A DNA stretch of 64,000 nt, taken from contig JAJEKV010000025.1 in the NCBI GenBank assembly GCA_021234155.1, forward strand, positions 16,113,094-16,177,093. The letters run 5' to 3'. The notes below the pieces were generated by a model. It did no database searches. It was not told the origin of the DNA and worked only from the letters and a program-made list of their open reading frames with translations. Positions within the stretch are counted from its first letter, which is position 1. Each line of letters opens with the position of its first letter. This DNA is from Isoetes taiwanensis (taxonomy: Eukaryota > Streptophyta > Lycopodiopsida > Isoetales > Isoetaceae). Both the position numbers and the translations under genes were made by a program. Of this stretch, positions 1-13,900 are shown piece by piece.

Positions 1-99
1 CCCCACACCTTTCAAACATCATGCGTTACATAAAACCACAAAGGCGTAAATTAGAAATAAATAGTTGGCCAGTGTTGCACGGTAGGAAAAATATCATGT

Positions 100-580
100 G
101 CAAAGCCCACCCGCTTCCATTCTTGTTTCAAGCCCCTTCTCCATAATTGTCATCATAATTTGTTCTTTTCTTTGGTCTTAGTAGTACTTCAAGTATGTTG
201 TAAAGACAAAGAAATACAAAAAACAATTAGTCTAATCAAATAATGCTATGATAGTTTATTTTATTTAAGAGGTCATATTGCGACCCTAAACATAGTCTTA
301 TTTCAATTTAACATCCTGGCCCCATTTCCTCGCACTTCAATATAATGAGACAATGGAAGTTAACACTTCACATCCCTTGATCGCCTCCATTTTACTAAAT
401 GAACATACCAAAACACGCATCATCATAAGCAACATACCATCGCTTACCCCCCGCGAACTTTTTGTTGCTCTGCTGCTTCCGTGGTTCTCCATCGGTGGTA
501 CTTTAATGCTAGCTTCCTATATGTCTCTCACTTTTTGGGACTCTGCAATATGTCATAGTAGCTTCTTCCCGGCGGACAAG
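100..580 (-). pseudogene. Degenerate copy of ERdj3-like J-domain exons
   Basis: Read on the minus strand, about 440-575 and 122-200 match the two J-domain exons at 18361-18870 in order and spacing. Similarity covers most of 1-760, so the whole locus was duplicated, not just the coding parts. This copy carries many small insertions and deletions. The J-domain exon has lost about 18 bp, and the codons giving the diagnostic HPD tripeptide in the other copy no longer read HPD. It cannot encode a working Hsp40 co-chaperone. Segmental duplication followed by decay is the simplest reading. An error-rich assembly of a second haplotype is possible but less likely, because the flanking DNA differs. Confidence 0.7.
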
Positions 581-1590
581 TAACACCTGCAGATTTCCCC
601 GTAAAAGTTCCACGCTCTATACCTTCTGCACTCTAATTCTGTAGGTTGGACGATTAAAATAAAAGAATAAATTTTTGTTCATGATATGAAGAGAGCACTA
701 GCATATGTATCTCAAGATATGAGATTTTTAAAACCGCGACATGAAGTGCACTCCAATCACAGTTCAAAAGCTCCATTAGCCCGGTGGATCTTGTAAGAAT
801 CTAGAAGCAAATAAAAGTACCTTTGATTAGGGAGCTGATTCAGCTTCTCATAACAGTAATTGTGCATTTTGTAATAATTGGTCCTTATTTTTTTTGCGGC
901 ATACCCTTGAGGGATGTAAATTTCACCCCTTTTCTAATTTCGCTTATCATGTTTCATCTTCTTTTCCCTTTTCTCATCTCTCCCACTTCACCATCGTGAT
1001 GCTGTTCGTTGTTTACTCTTTCACAATTTTTGATTCACTGATACATCTCGATGTTTGCTACATTCGTTTTAAAATTCACTCGACAGTATTGCTCCTCCTG
1101 ATCACATCTGGGCTTTGAAAAATCACTCGACGATGTTTTCTCCGACGCCACATTCGGCTTCAAAATCAGATTGCATGTTTCCTGACCTGAAAAATTCAAA
1201 TTGTGTTCTACTCTTCTTGGTTCTGGACTGGAATTTGAAGGAAATTTTTCTCTGGAGGGAATTTTCCTGAGGTGAAATTGAGGGAGGAATTCCAGAGTTT
1301 CGCATCAACCGCCTCTACTATAATTACAAACAAACGGGAAATTCTGGCTCTCTTTTAAATATATATAAGACAAAAATTTCATACATGAAGCCAAAGTGGG
1401 CTATCATTTTAAAATTCAGCAACCCTCGCTCAAAAGCTTATACATGAATTGCCCCCAATGTATGACAATTCTAACGCTTACCCATATGTTAGCACTGCAC
1501 AATACACACACACATACACCACAAGCAGGGTCTAACAATGTAAGAATAATACCATCATATCAAAGGAAATGCACCATAAAATGAGGATTC
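581..1590. other. No gene seen
   Basis: The first part, to about 760, continues the duplicated J-domain locus. The rest is AT-rich DNA with only short open frames and no recognisable motif. Confidence 0.5.
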
Positions 1591-2440
1591 TACCTAATGT
1601 GAGGTATCCTCCTTCGGCACAATGGATCCCTGGCAGCAGGATACGCATTAGCAAACCGCATCCCCCCACTTAACCCCAAAATCCATATAGGCCAATTCTC
1701 GATGCACCCATCGCCCAAGGTAATCCTGTATGGGCACGGTCATGGGACTCAAGGTGCACCCATACCCTAACCCCCCAAATGGTGGACCCACTATAGACCT
1801 AGTACACCGTAGGGAGCCCCAGCATCAAGGCCGCAAGGCTCCATCCCCGCCACCATGGCACCATATTCCAAGTACTCAATCACAGTCATAGCCTCCAGCC
1901 GTGGGCTCTTGTGCACAAAAGCACATAGATTTAAGGGATTCTAGCTAGGAGCATCTCTACTCTCTTACATAGCCTCTTTAGATTCTCTACCCCACTTAAT
2001 CCCACAAGCACAAAAAGGAACAGAAGAGAACAATCACAACAGATACATCCATCCATAACCTCAAGTAGAACATAAAAATAGAGATTAATCATCTATCTTA
2101 CCAAGCAAGGGTTAATCTCTACCTACAACTTCAAGCTAACTAAGCCTACTAATTGGTATTTGAGCTAGATCTTCCATCCTGGCCATGTTCTCCATGCTTT
2201 GCTTAGTTGAATAGATCCTTTTCTCCATCTCCACTGTCTCCCAAATCGATTTGGGAAGCCCCACCTAGTTTAGCACTGATGGGTAAGTCTTCCTTTGCTA
2301 ATCAATTTGGGCCAAGTGTCCATCCCAATTAGTCATCAATGTTTAATTGAGCATTTTAGCCTTTTTTAATATTAGGCTAAGTCCTAAATAATATTTTAGC
2401 CCCATATTAGGTTTAGGGCTAGGGTTTCCACCTTAATAAT
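1590..2440 (-). mobile_element. LTR-like retrotransposon remnant
   Basis: This C-rich stretch shares ordered blocks with 52560-53300: a TGTGCACA block, then a TCTAGCTAGGAGCATCT-like block, then TCTCTACCCC, and later GGTTTAGGGCTAGGGTTTCC. The same blocks occur in opposite orientation downstream of the gypsy pol remnant at about 36950-37240. That makes all three relatives of a gypsy LTR or 3' untranslated region. No coding remnant accompanies this copy, so it is probably a solo LTR or truncated remnant. The exact ends were not found. Confidence 0.45.
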
Positions 2441-5400
2441 TAATGAGATAACATAGCTAACCTTAGCTTATGAATAACTTAATGGTGTTTCTAAGGCTAC
2501 GCTTCTTTAAAGTAACTTCATGTTATATTTAGTGCCATTTCATAACAAATTCAAAGAGTCACCAAATAACGCTCATTTAAATCAAAATTTTGTTGCATAG
2601 AAGCTGATAATTTCTGTAATGAATACAATGACTAAATCGTGAGCTAAGCCCAAGGCAAATGGTTTATTACAAAGTTAAGTCATTAAGAGAAGGCTACATA
2701 TCTTTCTAGATTTGGGCCAAGTGAAAGTGTGATACCAATCATCTTATCGCCGTATATATAGTATTATTCATTGTTTCATGCATACCGACATTTGCCATCT
2801 ATGACAAACGAATTCAATTCATATATAAACAAAAAAGAACACACAATATGGTGTATTTGGCAATAAAGTTAAAGAGCATAATTTATAGAAGGGGACAAAA
2901 AAGAAAGTGTGCATTAGAGGGAAATCCAACACAAATAAACCATGATCCCCAGGCAAGCAACTAAGAGGAGCAGGCAATTTCTTAGGATATTAACCATGAA
3001 AGTATTCATATGGGTCATAAGGGAGGATCAATGTCATCCAATATATATCCTTGAGCATAAATACATTTTATATTAAGGTTCTAATATCATGGTATGCAAT
3101 TTTATCCAACTCCCGTGAACTCAATATTTACCAAGGACTATCCTTGCAAATGGCTAGGACTAATAATATTTTGCAAAGAATGACTAAGTTTTTTGGAAAG
3201 CCTTGGTTATGCTAGTATAAAACAAAGTTATTTTGGGTGTTCTTATGTGGCATATCGAATGGTTAGCGTAGTGAAGACTAAGCAAGCAATCTACAAAGTT
3301 TTGCAAAGTTAGAGGAACTAATATGCAAGATATTGTCCCTCTAATACGTAAAGATATGGTCTTTGCATTCTTGAAAACCTGTTTAAATGATGCCTTTACA
3401 AAGCCTTAATTTTCATGTATCATACTTAGATGCACCAAACATGGTTGGCCCTATCACTACATACATGTGCTATCGTTCATCACTTACATGTTTCTTTTTA
3501 AAAGGTGTAACAAAACCCTCACAATTGTTGCAGTCCTAAGGATGGTAAATGCTTTGTTACCTTCACCATATTTTTAAGGGACATCGTATAAAGCGCATTG
3601 ATTTATCTATACAAGATGATGCGCCTACCAAGGTCACAACATTTTCCCACTTCAGGTTAGGGAACCGAGCCAAGAGAAACGTCTCTTCAAGGCTTAGAGA
3701 ACCCAATTAGTAGAGAAATTGTTTCAATCACTCAAGTATCAGGTGTTGAGTTTAAACATATGTATGAAACTTCAAACTTTTGTTCTAGCTTGAGCTAATA
3801 CAAAGAAGCTAGCTAATCAATTGCTATAAATTATTGTTTCCTAAGCAATTGTTGATGGCATGATATTGATAGTCCAGGCAATAGCAATGGGTTGCTTAAT
3901 TTGCCTATAGACCAAACCAATGCTATAAAGTGCAATATATGGAACATATACTTGCACATTTGTCCGCTTTATATGTGTTCATATTTTCTACATTTGTTGA
4001 ATGCCTTTTGAGTGTTGTGATACAAAAAATATTGTTGTAAAATGCAATATGTTGATCATTTGTAGGGCTTTCACGACTATTTGGACCAATTCATCACACA
4101 TACATCGAAAGACATTATTATTCACTAAGATATGCTAGCTATTTCAAAGACATGCTAGCTGTTTTATAGAGCCCGAGTGCTTGGTTTGTTTGATTCATAA
4201 AGTTTATATGATATTTGATGACATTCACATACCAACAATTATGACTACCCAAGCAGGGTGAATAATATAAAGTTATGGTTATCCAAGTACTTGTCAAAAG
4301 CATATCTTTCATCAATTCTAGATCAATGGTAACAAAGATTTTACAACACTTAACATCGGCACAAAGATGAAAAGTCCACTTTGTCCACAAATATTAATAT
4401 CACCAAGAGAAGTATTAAATGTAATTGCTTGAACCGAATCGCTGGTGCCTATCCTTCATTTAAACTTCTCTATACAGAGAGCATATACATAAGATTTAGA
4501 GCCCCAAATTTTTCTGCTAAGCACTCGAGGTATAGCCTATCATGGATTCTTCAATCGTTTATTATCTTGAGAAACGATAGATCTAGTAGCCAAACGCAAT
4601 TTGTAGATCTATGCAAATAAAATAGGAAAGAACACGGGCTTGCTTTTGGAGTTCAATTCCTTCTAAAATGCAAACCGGAAATCTAAAAAGCACACATTAC
4701 CCTCAATACTCTTTGTCCCTAGCATTGTCCTGACTGCATTCCCAGCTTCCACTAAATAGCCATTCAGAAATGCATAGCCCTCCTACTCTTAACCACATAA
4801 AAGCCTTTCAAGGAAGGAGAAAGAAAAAGTTGAAACCATAATTTTATTTGAAAAAATGTGAATCATAAATAAAATGGCCCACATAAGATCGAAAGATTGA
4901 GAAGGATTTGAGATAAATAGTTTTCAATAGACAAATTTGAAATAGATCCATTACATTTTTCAAATCAGAACAACGAAAGACGACCGATTCATTCGTAAAG
5001 CCAAAGAATGGCCGCAGGATTTGTATGTAGATGAAACCATTCTTACTGATAAGAAAAGGCGTAACTTCAATGGTTTAGAGCTCTACCGCTATGCTTGCCC
5101 AAAGTCCGGGATTTCCTCTCAGCCTAGATATAATGAAAATGCAGAGAAATTGTAGATAAGGAAAAATTTGATTTAAACCTCGGCATGGTCCGGTCAGAAG
5201 CAAAGCACCTTGAATACCGAACCTTATCATTTACTAAGCCCTGACCAATTTTCTTAGAAAAAATATCGGGCCAAACTGCATTATACTCAGAATATATATG
5301 CGCGGCCGGTGATCCAAAGGGCTAGAAAAAATAGTGGAACTTTGGAATCAAATAGCTACAATAATATACTTATGAACAAAGTAACGACATAATACATCCC

Positions 5401-7050
5401 TATTTCCCCAGAAAACTATGGTTGATACCTTCAAATCCCATGCATGTGACTTCTCACAGCTTAGTTCTCAACTCTGCAAGGCCTCTAAGGATGTTCTAAC
5501 TGAGCTTGAATCCCCAACTGCATCTTCATAGACTCAATTCTTGAATCACCCGAAATTACTGCAAGCTCAATAAGCAAGATGCGTAACTTGAATGCATATA
5601 AGATATTCCTGTAATGTCCGTGATCCCCTATAACTTTTGCACTCACAAACCCGCCCTAAAAAATCCAAAGGGAACTTAAATTCTCTAATTAATGAGAACA
5701 CATGTTATCTCATCCCATACTACCTTTGAAGATAAAGTCACAGAATCAAGAGATATGTCAGCCCATCTCCAAGATAGAGACGACCAACTCTTTAACAACT
5801 CAGATACATGCTTCAGCCCATACCACCATGCTTATAGCTTGGTCCAATAACCTGCCCATGTTTCCTCGTGATGACAGACTATCAAAATCTCCCCGTAGTA
5901 TGAGAAATGAAGGATCTCCAAGCATACCTACATAGAGATCATCTCAAATTGAGTTTACACCATGGACATCTCCATAATAATTTTAACTCACTATATCACA
6001 TCTCCCAAAGTTCAACTAACCGCATATTCATTATAAAGTTGATTTTATACTTTTGAGCTCATGACAATCCCATCTATCTTTCTCTTTAGTAGCAAGTATG
6101 CAGAGGGCTCAATAATTGCATGTGCAAGTGCTATATCGAATGATGACATTCCAAGATTAACAATTTCTAATTTTTCAACAATGCATCTCACTCGCATCAT
6201 CATCATATATTTTAATTTGGAAATGTACAACCGCAGTTTTCTTCAAGGAGCTCTAGCAACGCTTCTTCTACAATTTTAGATTGAGAACCAAATGCTTCCA
6301 TACCATGACTTAATGCTCCTCGCGGCTTGAACAACTACATTACTAAGATAATCAAACATGTAAATCTAAAAAATGATAACCATTTTGGGCTTCACAATAA
6401 TGTAAGTGTTCTTTCGGGGCTGATCAAAAGGATAATACCATGACAACAATTCTAAATACTTTGCCCGCCCATGGATATCTACTGAAGACACATTTGTGAT
6501 GGATGGTGCGATGGTAACTGAATTCTAGCACTCCTCTATACCGCGTAACCTGAAAGATAAATATAGTAAAAAGTCCCTCAGTGCGCTTTATTCCATGTTC
6601 AAGTAATCCTAGGAAATCAATCTCTTCACTTTGTGGATAATGTATTACATATAAAGAAACAGCTTACCTTCTTTGATTGAATTTTACAATCAGGCAAATT
6701 GAGCTCTCAATCATTGTTTATACACTTTGTTCATAGGAAGCATCGCCTATGCCATCTCGTGACCGAAGCCGTACACTGTCTCTACATGAGGATCTGAGTT
6801 GCTGCATCAATAATTTGACATGCAACGCAACATAAAACCCCGTCCTGTGATCATAGGAAATAATCAACTTCCCATTACCAATGGAAGCAAGCCCACAAAC
6901 TTACCTTAAATCTTTAGAATTTTGCATAGACTCCGTGCCATAATGCAGATGACCAACTTTACAGCCACGCAATCCCAGGCAAGCTCTCACACATCTAATT
7001 TCAAATGCTTGACAACCTCGCACGGTAAAATGCTTGGCAACCCGGGCTCC
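2441..7050. other. Long stretch without recognisable genes
   Basis: The stretch is AT-rich (2441-7050) with only short open frames. A minus-strand frame at 6045-6230 encodes a 61-residue stretch of ordinary composition that I do not recognise. I see no RNA gene or mobile-element end. Confidence 0.45.
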
Positions 7051-7058
7051 TCTACTTT

Positions 7059-7632
7059 TCAAGAAGAAAGGAGCGTGAGTCTTATCCGACAAAGTCCAAA
7101 ATTAAACCAACCACCCACACGTGATAATAAATGAAGAACACCGCAAATGCAATTTGTTTGTCCTAAATGCATCAAAATGCATCCGCCATGATGATCTAAT
7201 GTGATTACCTCTACGATGATGTAAAACTGCTTATCATCCGTAATCTCCACCGCTTGAGCCGGTGCGTAGACTTAAAAGTTTGCTGGAGGAGCCTGATCAA
7301 CAGGAACTCCCATGCATCAGGTCTGAAATACCCAGCATAAAACCAAGTAGTAAAAGATGTATGCCCCGACACGCATCTAAACCTCTTTGACAAAAATCAT
7401 AGCAAGAATCCCCGCAAGAAGTTGCCGATCAAAGTCTTTCCCCTTCGCAAAGAAAAGACCAATCGGAAGAAGCAACTGCGGATCTCTAATCCCAGAAAGA
7501 TTTGTGTGCATTTCCACACCAAAAGGGTTCCTTATAATTCAGCAATTGCGCATTTGTGATTATGGTCTGATCTCGTTCGCAGAGGGAGTGGTAGCAGTGA
7601 TGAAACCTTTGCGTATATTTGGGGTCATATGA
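7059..7632 (-). pseudogene. Unidentified coding-like fragments
   Basis: Minus-strand translation gives several protein-like pieces. One, from about 7390-7560, contains the stretch NPFGVEMHTNLSG and then a hydrophobic segment (LLLPIGLFF), ending at a stop near 7387. Another, near 7205-7260, contains APAQAVEITDD and runs into a GT that could be a splice donor. In-frame stops and frame changes separate the pieces. They could be exons and introns of one gene encoding a membrane protein, or a decayed gene. I do not recognise the family. Confidence 0.25.
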
Positions 7633-7680
7633 TTTTTTTTTTTATTTTTATTTTATTTTTATTTTTATTTATTTCTTTTG
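7632..7680. repeat. T-rich simple repeat
   Basis: A run of T followed by degenerate ATTTTT units, a simple low-complexity tract. Confidence 0.8.
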
Positions 7681-8761
7681 TGCCATCGTCACAAGCTTCA
7701 AATTTTTTTCTCTCGAATTGTTACATCAAATGTACCAAAAGAAACTTTATATATATATGTCATGATAACAACATAATAGAGGGCAAATAACCTCGATAGG
7801 GAGAGGTAGAACACATACATTTTGCAATCAAGGATTCTAATGTTGTCTTTGCTTTTTATTTAACATTTGCTAATCTAACTTCCGGGTTGAAATTTGCTTG
7901 CAATCTTGTATGATATTATTTTATAACTCTACAACTATAGAGACTTGGCTATTTAATTGAACAGCATCAACAATCTGCAGTCATTAATATATTGATCTTT
8001 ATATTTGAAAAGAGAAGGCTTTGAGAAAAAATGGGAGCAAAACATTCAAAGAAAAAATGAGGTGAAATGCCAAGGTAAAAAATGAATTGAAATGTCGTGG
8101 TTAAAAAACATCTAAAATATATTACTTTTTTACATGCCGACATTGTTATTGAGGTCTCTGGATTTATTCATGGAATGAATCATTAAGAATTCATGGAATG
8201 AATCATTAATACAGCTGTCAAGACCTAAAATGTGCCCTATCATTTGAATCACCCACTTTAAATTGAAAAGCTGATTAACTAATTATACATATACGCCTGT
8301 TAACCTACCTAATGTAACCGACGACTCAAAAGTTAGTTGTTGAGTGCTTGTCTCAACTCCAACTGATGTCATTTGTTATATTGAGCACTTAAGATTAATA
8401 TCCTGCTCCAAACCAGATGAGTAATACCAAAAAGACATATACACCTCTAAATCCCAAATGCAAACAAAGTTAATAAAAGACCACATCGTAAATATGTCAA
8501 ATATAAAATGCCACATTCGAACAGGAGGGCACACTCAAGAACCTGACAAAAAGTAACTACATATAGGAGAACATAATGCTATGGCAATAGCCAGCACGAA
8601 ATATGCCAAATAGATGCAAACGATAAGAATTTAACATGGACTAACATTTGATATGGATCAACAATTGGATAAAACCAAATACCTCAGGATTATGATCTTC
8701 GGACAATACATGATAGGAGCATTAAAAATTAGTTATTTGCAACATAACCTAGGGAGCTAAA
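7681..8761. other. No gene seen; short tandem duplication at about 8168-8212
   Basis: The region is AT-rich and lacks coding signal. A unit of about 22 bp (ATTCATGGAATGAATCATTA plus two bases) occurs twice in tandem near 8168-8212. Confidence 0.5.
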
Positions 8762-10077
8762 ATAGCTACCCGGAATGGGAACTGGAACGGGAACTTGGAC
8801 CCAAATTTGGGAAGGGGACGGGAACGGATGGGAACGGGAACGTCCAACTTTCGAATTTTCTAAAAGTGAAAACGGTTTTTGGAGTTCCCTTTGCATATAG
8901 ATTATCATAGAACACTTAGAACAGAAAAATGTGAAATACATAGTGATGGGTGAAAGTAATAGATAAAACCATTCTTTAATGTTCATCAAGAGTTTGGTTC
9001 TCTTTCTCTTTGCTTCTGAATCTCAGATATGTTTACACATCATAATGGCCAGCTTTTGTGTATTGATCCTCATAATGTTGTAGATTTGTGACTAAAATGA
9101 GAACTTGCTAGACAGTCACTATAAATACTTATTATTGCAAAGGAGCATATAGTTTTAGTATGAGCTTTCAAAAAGCATTCAGAAGCTTTCTCAGTTTTCT
9201 CAATATTTAGCATATATCTTTAAGCATCAATCGTCCTAAAAAAAATTTCCCTTTATTGTAAGATCATCCTGTGGGCATCCAAACATTCAGATAAAAGGGA
9301 CAGAAAAAGACATGATTGCCTTGTATTGTTCCCTTAATCGGGTTATCATGTATTTGATTTACATATCAATATGATCATGGTATTTTTCCGAGTAGGATAA
9401 AAGCAAACAAAAGGATGAAATGACATGACCAGAAAGGTTTATATATCACTTACAAATCTATGCTTACAAGTTTGCATCAAAAAGCTTACAAGTTTTATGC
9501 TCTTCTTTCAAAGATTTTGACGGCACAGAGGGCGGGCTCTAGTAGTCTCCACTGCTCCAGCCAGATAACAGAGCCAGAAGGCAGCTCCTGCAGCAGAGGT
9601 CAGGGCAGAGCTCCTGCAGCAGAGGTGTTTCATTCGAGAATGAGAGATAAGAGAATGAGGAGTACTCTCTAGATTGCTAAAATGAATTTACCTTCCGAGT
9701 TCAGAGTTCGATAGCAGAGCGGCAGGCTCCTCTAGTCCAAAAGATATAGTAGACTCCTTCAACACTTTAGCAGCAATAGTCCCGATCCGACATCAGGCCA
9801 CATATCCAACACCAAGCCGCCAAAAGCGACGAATAAGGGGAAAAAATAGCTCCTTTTTTGGTATTTTGACACCTTTTTTGCTGTTTCTTTGTAAATTTAA
9901 TGCTAAAAAAAATTTGCTACCGGGAACTCAAGTTCCCATTTATAGGAACTTCGTCCGGAACTTAGTTCCCGGTAGCACATGTAGTGGGAACTTGGCTAGG
10001 AGTTCCCGGAACTCTGGACCCTCAGGAACGGCGTTGGGAACAGGAACCAAGTTCGGAACTTGGTTCCCGGTAGCTAT
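8762..10077. mobile_element. Candidate non-autonomous DNA transposon with GGGAAC-rich ends
   Basis: The unit starts with ATAGCTACC and ends with the complement GGTAGCTAT. Next to each end are dense GGGAAC or GTTCCC hexamers: 8770-8850 on the left, 9916-10077 on the right. The right cluster is itself bounded by perfect 12-bp inverted GCTACCGGGAAC arms. The interior (8851-9915) has no transposase-like frame. A 26-bp direct repeat containing AGCTCCTGCAGCAGAGGT occurs near 9580-9627. The flanking octamers GAGCTAAA and GAAAAAAA match at only 5 of 8 positions, so a target duplication is not proven. Subterminal hexamer arrays of this kind are typical of hAT-like elements. Confidence 0.45.
9916..10077. 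repeat. GGGAAC/GTTCCC inverted-repeat cluster
   Basis: About a dozen GGAAC or GTTCC motifs lie in both orientations in 160 bp. The cluster opens with GCTACCGGGAAC and closes with GTTCCCGGTAGC, so it can fold into several alternative hairpins. A simpler cluster lies at 8762-8850. Confidence 0.8.
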
Positions 10078-10399
10078 GAAAAAAACATCATATATCTATA
10101 TAATAACTAGACCAATGAATGAAAATTTGTCTTATAGTAAAGCAGTGTTACCTTCAAAAACTACCACTAATATGTGTGAAATACATTTAGCCTTATTTGA
10201 CTTATTCCTGTGTAAAGAGCTAGCAAAGGAAGGGTGTGAAGTAGCCTTCCAGAAGAGGTTGTACAAAAGTGCAGCATAACCATAGCAGAGGAGTGAAAAC
10301 CTTTGGTGTTTCTTGAGCCGTTTTAACCCTTTCTAAGCTACAGCATTCCAAACCTGGGTGCTTTTTGGACTGTGGAGTAAGTATCATGGACAATATCAT

Positions 10400-10954
10400 G
10401 CTCCAGTTTGCTCTCAAGTAGGGGTACAGTAAGCCGCTGCAAATAGCTGTAAGAAATCATGCAAGAGCTTGGCGAGAGCTGAATTTTAGTTGAAGCTTTC
10501 ACTGGATGGAGGCGAAAGAGCAGAAATATGACGATTTTAGTTTTCACAACTGATATTACAAAGTTATTGTTGGGACAATATACCTGATTAATAGCAGCAT
10601 CAGTCCGTATATAATCTGTGGATGCTCCTTGAAGACTCAAATCAGTGCCCTTACGGTCAAGAGTACTGCAAATAAATATGATGTTCAGTATATATGAAGA
10701 GGTCAAGTTGGACATACAAATACGTTTGATGTTGCAAGCTGACTTACGATGATTCATGAAGTAAAAAAGCGTGATAACACAATCACAGATAACAATATAC
10801 ACCATGATAAAATAACGATATATGCTATAATCTGTATACTGACTTTTAAAGATGCAAGAGACTGCCAACAACAACCACCCATTCCCCAGGCCTGACATTC
10901 CGCTAAGACCCTAACTCCACCGCTGGCAGTGGTGATTTACACTTTACTTTGAAC
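10400..10954 (-). pseudogene. Broken HtrA/Deg-type serine protease gene
   Basis: Three minus-strand blocks match family S1C proteases in order. Block one (10844-10954) reads SPLPAVELGS, then PGEWVVVVGS, and carries two in-frame stops: TAG after LGS and TAA after LLHL. Block two (10584-10665) reads LDRKGTDLSLQGAS, then YIRTDAAINQ, flanked by AG and GT splice dinucleotides. Block three (about 10400-10500) begins VKAST and weakly resembles the segment after the active site. The exon with the catalytic serine motif GNSGGP, expected right after AINQ, is absent. The stops and the missing serine show the gene is dead. Its best match is the mitochondrial/nuclear HtrA type of plants. Confidence 0.65.
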
Positions 10955-13900
10955 CTAATATAAAAGTTTGAACCTAATATAAAAGGAGCAGAGGGTGTGA
11001 GCTGTTGTGAGCAGAGGATATGAACATAAAGGAGCATAGAATGAACTTTTGTGGAAAAGGGCGGACAATACTCATAGCAGAAAATACTCATAGAGGCGGA
11101 CAATCCTCATAACAGAGATACTCATAGGTAAGCTTTGGGACAAAGCATAAACCAAGTGATTTGCTCTGCATAGCAAGAAACTCGGGCTCAGAGTTTAGTG
11201 GAACATAAGCAATATGTGTAATGAAGCACATGAGATTGGAAGAGCTGGAAAGGGATGAGATAATAAATAAATTGCCAAAATCTAAACCATGCCACCATAG
11301 AACACAAACCCTGAACGGAAATTTCTGTTGGCTACCAGTAAAAAATGCATATGATGCATTCCTGTTCATGTATCTACAATAGACTATTGTAACATGTATC
11401 TAACTATAGAAATGTATTTTACATGTGATAATGAGGTTTAAATCAGAGGAAGAAAGAATGACAACCTGAGTTGGTTTAGGCTAGCCGATAGTGAGCCATA
11501 AATTTGCAAACCTGCATCACGGAATGTAAGCATCAGTAAATGTAAACCTAGAAAGGATCGGCAACATATAAATCCATCCTTATACATTTGTAATCACTGC
11601 CCTTGGTCTACACACCCGCAACCTACTTACCAAACAACATTTGGCATCTGTGCATACATACACGCATCCTGAATCAACTTGTTTACAGTAACCAGTAAAC
11701 CAGCCACAGTAATCTGTAAACCAACTTTTACTGGTCTAGACTAGTCTTTTTACAAACTAGCTAGTTTTTGTCCCACTGCCAACGAGCAGCCAAAGTGGAG
11801 GACATGTATAGGCTTTTAAGTTCTACCATGTCGGGGATCATCATCGTATAGCAGAAAAATAAGCATACATGATTGCAAGTCCTTGTGACCAATGAGCATC
11901 TACATACATCATAAAGCATGTCTAAACATATTTATAAAAGCATGTCTCAGAGAAAGAAAAACAATGAGGAAGAAGCATTCAGAACTAAAATTTGGAGTAG
12001 AAAACTTACCTGTATTTTGTAGCAAAACGAATATATCTTTGAGAATTTATCGTCTCTTACTGCCAATCCAATGCTTTGTTCGGCTTGGATAAAATAATAT
12101 GGGCTTTTCCATATACCTCGTCTTGATAAATGACTTGCTAAAAATAAAAAAAGATCTGAAGCAACTCGGAAGGCAATAGCGAAGGATGAAATATGCTCAG
12201 CCTTGAGATTTTAATATGTATAGATGCCCGAACCACAATGTAAAAAGACGCTGGAAAATTTAGGAACTCTGAATGTCGGATGAAGCTCCTTCACCATTTT
12301 GAAACCTGGGAAAAAAATCATGGCAGAGGAGGAAAACCCGGCATAACGGCGGCTGCAGTGCTGCGTTACCCCGTGCCCTGCAACTACATTTGGTACATTG
12401 GCATGCCATAACACCAAATTGTATCATTGCTTTACATCATCTCACATGTGTATCTTACAGCTAATACTTTCAATTGATTGAGACTACATTTTTTATGTTA
12501 CAACTACTCATTATAGTGCTCTTCTGACCACAATTATCATAAAGGATGAATAATAGGTCCTTAAATATAAAGAGAATATGTATCAGGCCTACCTTCTTGC
12601 CAAATGATTTCAACAAAGTAACTGCGCAAATCTTTTAGTGCTCCATTTGTCTCACTCGGAAACTAAAAAACAACAGATCGGGTTACATTTGAATTAAACT
12701 AATGGATAATCATGAATAATCCACATTTAATCAAAATCTAGCACTTGATATCCTTGGTGCAAACCCAGATCTAGCAACTAACTTAAAAATTAAGATCGAG
12801 ATGGGGAAAAACACAGATATAATAGTTGAACTTCATTGTGGAACTCTCAAACTTCGTTGTGAAACATTCTGTTGGTCCCCTTGTAACAGGTTCTCAGAAT
12901 CTTGTGCTCCCACATCTTTTGTTCTCAAGGCACCTTCGAAGTTCTGTCATGCATTGAAAAGAATGATTTGTTGGGCTCAGCTATTCCCAAGACCAAATCT
13001 CTGCTTTACTCAAACATGACAATTAAGCAGAATAGGTTATGTTTCCATGTAGACATCATCTCATCCGTGTTTGTGTCTAATGCCATGCTCACCACAGTTC
13101 CAGTACCATGAAGGATCTCATGCACATATAGACATTATCTGTTCGTGTTCGTATTTAATGCCATGCTCATACAGTCCCAGCACCATAAAAATTTTCATCC
13201 ACACTAATGCATATCTCAACTGCAATTAGGAAAATATTAATCCACCAAGTGAATCAGACTTCCTACTCTGTAGAATGTCAAGAAAGAATTTCATATTGTG
13301 TTGAATGATGCACTTCTGTCCATATGGCAGCATGCATAAACAACTTAGTATTACCTTGCCATTCATAGAAACCCATTTGTCGATTCCTTATAGAGCATTT
13401 TCTGCATGCGACGGAGATCCAGGATTCTCAAAAGTCGTCCATGCAAAGAACGAATGACATTTTTACGATAGAAAATATAGATGTATTTATGATAGAAAAT
13501 ATATATATGTATTTATCGCATGCGATTAATCGATGTTTCTATCGTATCTAAATTAGCTTGCAAACATAAAACTATTGGAAGCAAAGCTGATTTAGGAGCT
13601 TGCCAAAACCCTTTACCTGCTTGCAAAGTCTCTTCTGTTTGCAGCGAAAATGAAGACCTACGTTGCCGAAAATGGCGAAACCTTACCTCAAAAGTTTACT
13701 TGAGAAGCTAACTTCTAAAAGAACATGTAGAACAAATCCTGAAGAAAGAGCACATTGTCAAGAAGTGAAAACATTTAACGGAATAAAAAGCACACGGTTA
13801 AGAAGGAACTAAAAAAACATTTACACGAAAGTGAGGCTCCAGCCTACTATCTGGACGCTAAAATCCTAAATCTGAAAGCAATGCCAGAAGGATTTGTGGA

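Noticed and set aside
10338-10898. 186-codon continuous minus-strand frame as one protein
   Set aside because: Only its inner parts match HtrA exons; the rest reads through introns, as the GT and AG borders show.
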